From positions 1 through 20,618 of the forward strand of contig JACWDU010000007.1 of assembly GCA_014653935.1 (NCBI GenBank): 20,618 nt of DNA, written 5' to 3'. Positions 15,546 to 20,618 of this stretch are shown here, in pieces. The notes beneath the pieces were generated by a model, which was given only the letters and a program-made list of their open reading frames with translations, was not told the DNA's origin and did not search any database. Numbering within the stretch: position 1 is the first letter of the stretch; each line of letters starts with the position of its first letter. This stretch comes from Pelagibacterales bacterium SAG-MED23. Its GTDB lineage: Bacteria > Pseudomonadota > Alphaproteobacteria > Pelagibacterales > Pelagibacteraceae. Both the position numbers and the translations under genes were made by a program.

Positions 15546-16098
15546 TATATTTTTGTATTGAAAATGTTTTTTCTTCAACTTCAATATTAATATTAATATC
15601 ACTTAAAAAAGTCTGTATTAGATTTTGATAGATGTCTTTAGTTTCCCAACCTATTAAATCTAAACTTTCTTTATCAAAAAAAACCTTAATTAAATTTTTT
15701 TCATATTCAAAATTAAAGACATAATAAAAAGGATAGTTCTTATCATCTTCTACCTTATTCATTTTTGAAATTAAAAATTTTTTATCAAGTATAAAATTTA
15801 AGGGTGTTTTATCTATTGGGTATCTATAGTAATTTTTGATTTTATCTGAATTAATAATTAGAGATTCACCATTTGAAACTAGTATTTTGTTATATATATC
15901 ATAATATTGACAAAAAATTTTTTTGGGGTATAAAATTATACATTCTCCTTTCTCAGTATTGTTATTATCTATTCTTTGAGTAAATTTAAATTTTAATGAA
16001 TTTATGTTTTCTAAGTGATTTATAATTTTTTGGTTTGCAGAACTGTTTGCATTTAAATTAAAAAATAACATGAAAAAGATAATTAAATATTTTTTCAT
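15538..16098 (-). CDS. lolA: LolA-like outer-membrane lipoprotein carrier
   Basis: A 186-residue periplasmic protein with a signal peptide (MKKYLIIFFMLFFNLNA, cleavage near 17-21). The mature part begins with a helix and the family-like SLKFKFTQRID (34-44). LolA shuttles lipoproteins from the LolCDE complex across the periplasm to the outer membrane. Similarity is weak in detail, with strong lysine, asparagine and isoleucine drift, but size, export signal, the FTQ motif and the position directly after ftsK, as in many alphaproteobacteria, agree. Its start overlaps the ftsK stop by four bases. The less specific name LolA-like fits better than a firm call. Confidence 0.75.
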   Translation of the reverse strand: MKKYLIIFFMLFFNLNANSSANQKIINHLENINSLKFKFTQRIDNNNTEKGECIILYPKKIFCQYYDIYNKILVSNGESLIINSDKIKNYYRYPIDKTPLNFILDKKFLISKMNKVEDDKNYPFYYVFNFEYEKNLIKVFFDKESLDLIGWETKDIYQNLIQTFLSDININIEVEEKTFSIQKYTN

Positions 16099-18182
16099 TT
16101 GAGAACTTCTCTTTTACCAACGTGATTTGCTTTACTTACTTCTCCATTTGCTTCCATTTGATCAACTATTCTAGCTGCTCTATTGTAACCAATTTGTAAT
16201 TTTCTTTGTAAAAAAGATGTTGATGCTTTTCTTTCAGATTTGACTATTTCAAGAGCTGTACTATACAATTCATCTAAGTTTTCATCATCCTTTGAGTCTT
16301 TATTGCTTTCTTTTTCATCTGCAAAATTGAGAATTTCATCTACATAATTTGGTTCAGCTTGATTTCTTAAAAAATTATTAATCTTCTCAATTTCTCCTTC
16401 TGATACAAATGGTGCATGGATTCTTGTCACTTTATTAGCTGAGGTCATATAAAGCATGTCTCCTTTCCCCAGCAATTGCTCAGCTCCTTGCTCACCAAGA
16501 ATTGTTCTACTATCTATTTTAGAGGTAACTTGAAATGATATTCTAGTCGGAAAGTTAGCCTTTATTGTTCCTGTAATTACGTCAACACTTGGTCTCTGTG
16601 TTGCCATTATAATATGAATCCCTGCTGCTCTGGCCATTTGGGAAAGCTTTTGAATATAATTCTCTATATCTTTTCCAGCAACCAGCATTAAATCTGACAT
16701 TTCATCAACGATTACAACGATATAAGGCATAGAGATCTTGTGTTTTTCGTTGTAGCCATCAATATTTCTAACCCCAACTTTGGTCATTAATTTGTATCTA
16801 TTTTCCATTTCTTTAACAACCCAACCTAAAACTGAGGCAGCTCTTTTTGCTTCTGTAATAACTGGACATAACAAATGTGGAATTCCTTCATATGTTGATA
16901 ATTCTAACATTTTAGGATCGATCAATATAAATTTACATTTTTCTGGAGAGTGCTTGTATAAAAGAGATAAAATAATTGTATTAATACAAACTGATTTACC
17001 AGAACCAGTTGTGCCAGCTATAAGCAAATGAGGCATACTACTTAAATCACTAGTTATCGGCAATCCAGAGATACTTTTACCAAGAGCAATAGGAAGTTTT
17101 ATGTCTTTCTTTTTATAACTAGGATTAGAAATTATTTCACTCAAGAATACATTTTCTCTTTGTGGTTTAGGTAATTCAATTCCTATAGTACTACTTCCAG
17201 GAATTGTTGCAATTCTTGCAGATTCTGAGCTAGTATTTCTAGCAATATCCTCAGAAAGATTAATTATTTTTGATACTTTAACACCAGGAGCCGGTTCGAA
17301 TTCATACAAAGTAACAACAGGTCCTTGGCTTACTTTTTTAACTTCGCCCTCTACTCCAAAATCTAATAAAATTTTTTCTAAGATTTTTTCATCAATTTTA
17401 TTTTCTGACGAATCTTTGTTCTTTTTTGAGGGATTTTTTAAAAAGTCTAAGGAAGGTAATTTATATTTAACAACTTTTTTATCTGAGTGTATTATATTTT
17501 TATCAAATGAGAAATTTTCTTGGACTCTAGTTTCATTGTTAATATATTCAGGTTCATCTAATATATTTTCGTTATAATTTTCAATAACACTTTTAGTTGG
17601 TATTTTTTTTGATTTAGAGAAAATTGTAAACATAAATTTAAAATATCTAAGTTTAAAATTAAAACTTAAAAGAAAAAAAATTATTATCAAAATAATTAAA
17701 ACTACATAACTAATTTGATTATTTAGGTTTATTAAATTTATTAAGAAAGTCTCTTCAAATAAATTTCCCAAAAAACCATTATTTCCATTAATTGTAAGCC
17801 AGTATGATTCAGTATGGAAAACTGTAAAGAATAAGGCTCCTGTAATTGAATATAGAATTATAAAAAATAAACTTTCAATAATATGTAAAATTTTTTTATC
17901 AATTATTACTGATAGAGATATAAGAAAAAAAGAAATTGGTACTAATAATGAGATTAAACCAGTTGATTGAAATAAAATATCAGAGACATGACTTCCTTTT
18001 GCCCCTAATAAATTCTTAATTTCTGCATTCTGTGGAAAAATAAAGTTAGGATCTTCAGGAGAGTAGCTAATTAATGATGCTAGGAGTAAAATAGAAAAAC
18101 AAAGTAAGGCTAAACCTATTAGTTCAGACAATCTTTTAAAGAGAAAACTAGTTGTTTTATCTACCAAATATTTAATTTTCAT
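16095..18182 (-). CDS. ftsK: DNA translocase FtsK
   Basis: A 695-residue division-linked DNA pump that aligns and clears chromosome termini at the septum. Four transmembrane helices lie at about 19-40, 73-94, 98-121 and 157-174. A short hydrophilic linker (about 185-260) follows, much shorter than in E. coli. The motor domain has Walker A GTTGSGKS (390-397), Walker B VVIVDEMSDL (489-498) and the ATQRPSVDVITG segment (527-538). The C-terminal winged-helix gamma domain (about 635-695) ends in NHVGKREVL and should read KOPS-like orienting sequences. It is complete. Divergent from the ubiH homologue across 63 bases. Confidence 0.97.
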   Translation of the reverse strand: MKIKYLVDKTTSFLFKRLSELIGLALLCFSILLLASLISYSPEDPNFIFPQNAEIKNLLGAKGSHVSDILFQSTGLISLLVPISFFLISLSVIIDKKILHIIESLFFIILYSITGALFFTVFHTESYWLTINGNNGFLGNLFEETFLINLINLNNQISYVVLIILIIIFFLLSFNFKLRYFKFMFTIFSKSKKIPTKSVIENYNENILDEPEYINNETRVQENFSFDKNIIHSDKKVVKYKLPSLDFLKNPSKKNKDSSENKIDEKILEKILLDFGVEGEVKKVSQGPVVTLYEFEPAPGVKVSKIINLSEDIARNTSSESARIATIPGSSTIGIELPKPQRENVFLSEIISNPSYKKKDIKLPIALGKSISGLPITSDLSSMPHLLIAGTTGSGKSVCINTIILSLLYKHSPEKCKFILIDPKMLELSTYEGIPHLLCPVITEAKRAASVLGWVVKEMENRYKLMTKVGVRNIDGYNEKHKISMPYIVVIVDEMSDLMLVAGKDIENYIQKLSQMARAAGIHIIMATQRPSVDVITGTIKANFPTRISFQVTSKIDSRTILGEQGAEQLLGKGDMLYMTSANKVTRIHAPFVSEGEIEKINNFLRNQAEPNYVDEILNFADEKESNKDSKDDENLDELYSTALEIVKSERKASTSFLQRKLQIGYNRAARIVDQMEANGEVSKANHVGKREVLK

Positions 18183-18245
18183 TTTATAATTAATGATTTG
18201 TCACTTTGTATCATTTAATTTTTGTTGATAAAATTAAATAATATT

Positions 18246-19308
18246 ATGAATATTTGTCTTTTAGGAAAGAATTTAACAAATCTAGTTTTGGCAAACATAT
18301 TGCTGAAGAAAAAGATAAATGTTGATATTATCTCACAAGTCAAACCATTACTATTAACAAATACCGTTAGAACAATTGCTATCTCAAATGAAAATTACAA
18401 CTTTTTAAATGAGAATATAAAAGGGGTTTCTAATTTGGGATGGCCAACTGAAAAAATTAAAATTTATTCTGATAAAAATAAATTTTTAGAGTTATTTGAA
18501 TTTAAAAATAAAAATCAAAAAAAATTTTTATTTATTAAAATATAGTGAATTATATAGTTTAATGAAAAAAAATAAATTTTTAAAATTTATTAAACTTAAA
18601 AATTATAATTTAGATGTTATAAAAAATAGAAATTATGACTTAATTATTAATTCTGAACAAAATAATCCAATAACAAAAAAATATTTCCAAAAAAAAATAG
18701 AAAAAAATTATAAATCCTTTGCTCACACAGCAATAATAGATCATAAAAATATAAATAATAAAATTGCTAGCCAAATTTTTACAAAAAATGGGCCTTTAGC
18801 ATTTCTTCCTTTGTCTAATTACCAAACTTCAATTGTATTCTCAAATAATTCAACAAAATTAATGGATAAATTAAGTCTTCTTAAAATTATTAATAAATAC
18901 AATAATCGATATAAGATAACCAAAATAAGTGAAATTGAAACTGTCGGTATAAAGTTCCTAGTACTTAGAGACTACATTTTTAAAAATATTTTATCTTTTG
19001 GAGAATTGATACATAAAGTTCATCCGTTAGCAGGACAAGGCTTTAATATGACTATTAGAGACATTAAATCTCTATGTAATATTTTAGATGAAAATATTAA
19101 ATTAGGTATTAACGACGGACAAACAATTGCCCGAAAATTTGAAGAAAAAAATAAGCATATAAATTTTATCTATGGATTAGGAATAGACACAATAAATACC
19201 TTTTTCACACTTGATAGTAAGTTAAAAAATAATTTATCAGAACCTATATTTAAACTTTTAAAAGGTAATAAATTTTTGAACAAATATGCAACTTTTTTGT
19301 CTAATTAA
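18246..19308 (+). pseudogene. UbiH/COQ6-family FAD monooxygenase homologue, split by a frameshift
   Basis: Two overlapping frames together make one protein of about 353 residues. The first (ATG 18246, or TTG 18222) stops at 18545; the second carries on to 19308. A single-base shift in the A8 run at 18517-18524 joins them into a smooth reading, NQKNFYLLKYSELYSL. The family hydroxylates ubiquinone precursors. The early RTIAIS motif, GPLAFLPL and HPLAGQGFNMTIRDIKSL (third FAD motif) are clear. The first FAD motif is degraded (LGKNLTN for GxGxxG) and so is the DG motif (INSEQNN). The family is usually nearer 390-400 residues. It could be a decaying gene, a gene expressed by slippage, or a sequencing error. 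Base composition is even more AT-rich than the neighbours. Confidence 0.75.
18517..18529 (+). other. A8T5 homopolymer at the ubiH frameshift
   Basis: Eight A followed by five T. Deleting one A (or reading past one) fuses the upstream frame, whose codons start at positions divisible by three, to the downstream frame. Runs of this length are prone to RNA polymerase slippage and to sequencing error. Confidence 0.6.
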
Positions 19309-19317
19309 ATTGTGTTA

Positions 19318-19959
19318 TTATTGTAATGTTTTGTTATTAAAATTATCTAAAATATAAGTATTTAGAATTTCTTCTAACTTTTCTTTTCTTATATTTAAAT
19401 CTTTGCTTTCAAGTAAAACTTGTTTCTCCTCTAATGAAAATGGCGATGCCATTGATAAAGTATTTATAGTTTTATCCAAACTTTGCTTTTCTATCTCTTT
19501 CCAATTAATTTCGTAACCTTGCTTTTTAAACAGACCTTTAAGATTTTGAAATATTAACTTTAGATCTGAGAATTTTATTTCATCTGACTTTTCGTTTAAA
19601 TCATTAAAAAAATCTTCATATTCAACTTCGCATTCTCTATATAAGTTATGATTATTTACTTCTTCCATGATCTTAAATCTACATATGCCATTCAAAATTA
19701 TTAAATATCTACCATCATCTGTTTCGTTAAAGCTTGTTATTTTTCCAACACATCCCACATTGTGTAAATCAGGCTTTTTTAATTCACCAGTTTTCTTAGG
19801 CTGAATCATCCCTATCATGCGGTCACTTTTCATACTTTTATCTATCATTTGAATATATCGAGGTTCAAAAATATTTAATGGCACAGTTGTACGTGGAAAT
19901 ATAATAAAATTAGATAAAGGAAAAACTGGTAAAATTTTTGGAAGATCTTCTTTTTTCAT
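19318..19959 (-). CDS. LON N-terminal-domain protein (no protease domain)
   Basis: A 213-residue stand-alone LON substrate-binding (PUA-like) domain protein. The opening ILPVFPLSNFIIFPRTTVPLNIFEPRY (about residues 8-34) is the hallmark, with IGMIQPK (49-55) and VGCVGKI (69-75) following and a helical C-terminal half (from about 120). The AAA+ and serine-lysine protease parts of Lon are absent. Alphaproteobacteria commonly have such a protein; its role is unclear, perhaps substrate recognition. I start at ATG 19959 (MKKEDLPKIL); the longer opening from 19995 would run into the divergent TPR gene and adds twelve atypical residues. Only 26 bases separate the two divergent starts. Confidence 0.88.
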   Translation of the reverse strand: MKKEDLPKILPVFPLSNFIIFPRTTVPLNIFEPRYIQMIDKSMKSDRMIGMIQPKKTGELKKPDLHNVGCVGKITSFNETDDGRYLIILNGICRFKIMEEVNNHNLYRECEVEYEDFFNDLNEKSDEIKFSDLKLIFQNLKGLFKKQGYEINWKEIEKQSLDKTINTLSMASPFSLEEKQVLLESKDLNIRKEKLEEILNTYILDNFNNKTLQ

Positions 19960-19985
19960 AATAATTAAAATATAACAGATAATAT

Positions 19986-20618
19986 ATGAATTCAAATATT
20001 TTTGATGAAAAAAAAATTAAAATTTTGGAGCTCTTTAAGAAAAAAAAATTTCAGGAAGCAATTGACGCAGGAAATAAACTTCTAAGAGAGAAAAATGATG
20101 ATACGCAATTAATTAATTTATTAGTTACAGCCTCAATTAATCTTCAAAAATTTACAGATGCAGAAAAGTATATTAAAGAGTTGTTAAATCTTAAAAAAAC
20201 TGATCAAATATTTAACATCTGTGGAAATATTCAAAAAAAATTAAAAAAATATAATCAAGCAATCATATCATATGAGAAAGCAATTTCATTAAACCCAAAT
20301 TTCTCAGAGGCCTATAATAATCTTGGTAACACAAAAAAAATTATTAATGAAAGAGAGCAAGCAGTTAGTTGCTATAAAAAAGCTGTTGATTTAAAAGCAG
20401 ATAATTTCCAAGCACTTTTTAATTTATCAAACATATATAAAGAAGATAATAATTATAAAGATTTGATTGGTGTCTACGATAAGATTTTAGATTTAGATAA
20501 AAATAACATAAAAACACTTTATAACCTTGGTTCTGCACACCTTTTTTTGGGAAATATATCTAAAGGAAAAGAATATTTTAAAAGAGTATTTGAAATTGAT
20601 AAATCTCATATCCCAAGT
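19986..20618 (+). CDS. TPR-repeat protein, N-terminal part (runs off the window end)
   Basis: An open frame from ATG 19986 to the window end (211 codons, no stop). It has no signal peptide and is made of tetratricopeptide repeats; the clearest are YNQAIISYEKAISLNPNFSE and the next unit with AYNNLG and CYKKAVDLKAD. At least four or five units are visible, with the 34-residue period of N-[GNS] / A..Y..A..L.P. TPRs mediate protein-protein contact. In related marine bacteria such N-termini often precede a sulfotransferase or glycosyltransferase domain, but the C-terminus is not in the window, so no function is assigned. Confidence 0.82.
   Translation, partial: MNSNIFDEKKIKILELFKKKKFQEAIDAGNKLLREKNDDTQLINLLVTASINLQKFTDAEKYIKELLNLKKTDQIFNICGNIQKKLKKYNQAIISYEKAISLNPNFSEAYNNLGNTKKIINEREQAVSCYKKAVDLKADNFQALFNLSNIYKEDNNYKDLIGVYDKILDLDKNNIKTLYNLGSAHLFLGNISKGKEYFKRVFEIDKSHIPS

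Noticed and set aside
16780..17031. Plus-strand open frame of 83 codons within ftsK
   Set aside because: Antisense to the FtsK motor domain including Walker A; a shadow frame.
18183..18245. TTG start at 18222 for the ubiH homologue
   Set aside because: The ATG at 18246 places MNICLLG directly at the expected first beta strand; the eight extra residues add nothing recognisable. Not excluded.

Overview
The window reads as a compact, very AT-rich alphaproteobacterial chromosome segment, most likely from the SAR11 clade (Pelagibacterales, Candidatus Pelagibacter type). The grounds are the alphaproteobacterial gene order (hemE, gap, PDRP gene, maf, aroE, coaE, dnaQ, secB, fxsA, Tim44-domain gene, Smr, hslUV, hisB-hisH-hisA-hisF-hisE), lysine- and asparagine-rich proteins, genes that overlap or nearly touch almost everywhere, and free-living central metabolism. 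The clade assignment is inference. No tRNA, rRNA, insertion sequence, CRISPR array, phage gene or convincing hairpin terminator was seen.

Layout. Positions 1-161 hold the 5' end of hemE on the minus strand. The 283-base gap at 162-444 is the largest non-coding stretch. It is very AT-rich, holds an exact DnaA box, several one-mismatch boxes and an iterated ATTAAC motif, and lies between hemE and the PDRP gene, where Caulobacter and Rickettsia have their replication origin. It is the best oriC candidate here. From 445 to 3867 a tightly overlapping plus-strand operon carries the PDRP gene, maf, aroE, coaE and dnaQ. The minus-strand pair fxsA-secB converges on it. A Tim44-domain gene and an Smr gene follow at 4763-5770, then the minus-strand hslV-hslU protease pair.

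From 7752 to about 15545 the plus strand looks like one long run: hisB, hisH, an unrecognised secreted protein with a C-terminal SHOCT motif, hisA, hisF and hisE. It continues without a break into a malyl-CoA lyase, the two subunits of a malate-CoA ligase-like enzyme, a HIT protein and a GNAT acetyltransferase. The three CoA enzymes together could convert malate + CoA + ATP into glyoxylate + acetyl-CoA. That would matter for a clade known for glycine and glyoxylate dependence.

On the minus strand ftsK and a lolA-like gene follow. A ubiH-family flavin monooxygenase gene diverges from ftsK. It is split by a one-base frameshift in an A8 run and has degraded FAD motifs. The window ends with a minus-strand LON-domain protein and the start of a plus-strand TPR protein that runs off the edge.

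The most useful points for follow-up are the oriC candidate, the frameshifted ubiH homologue, the malate-cleaving module joined to the his operon, and the unrecognised SHOCT-tailed secreted protein inside the his operon. No wholly new system was identified.
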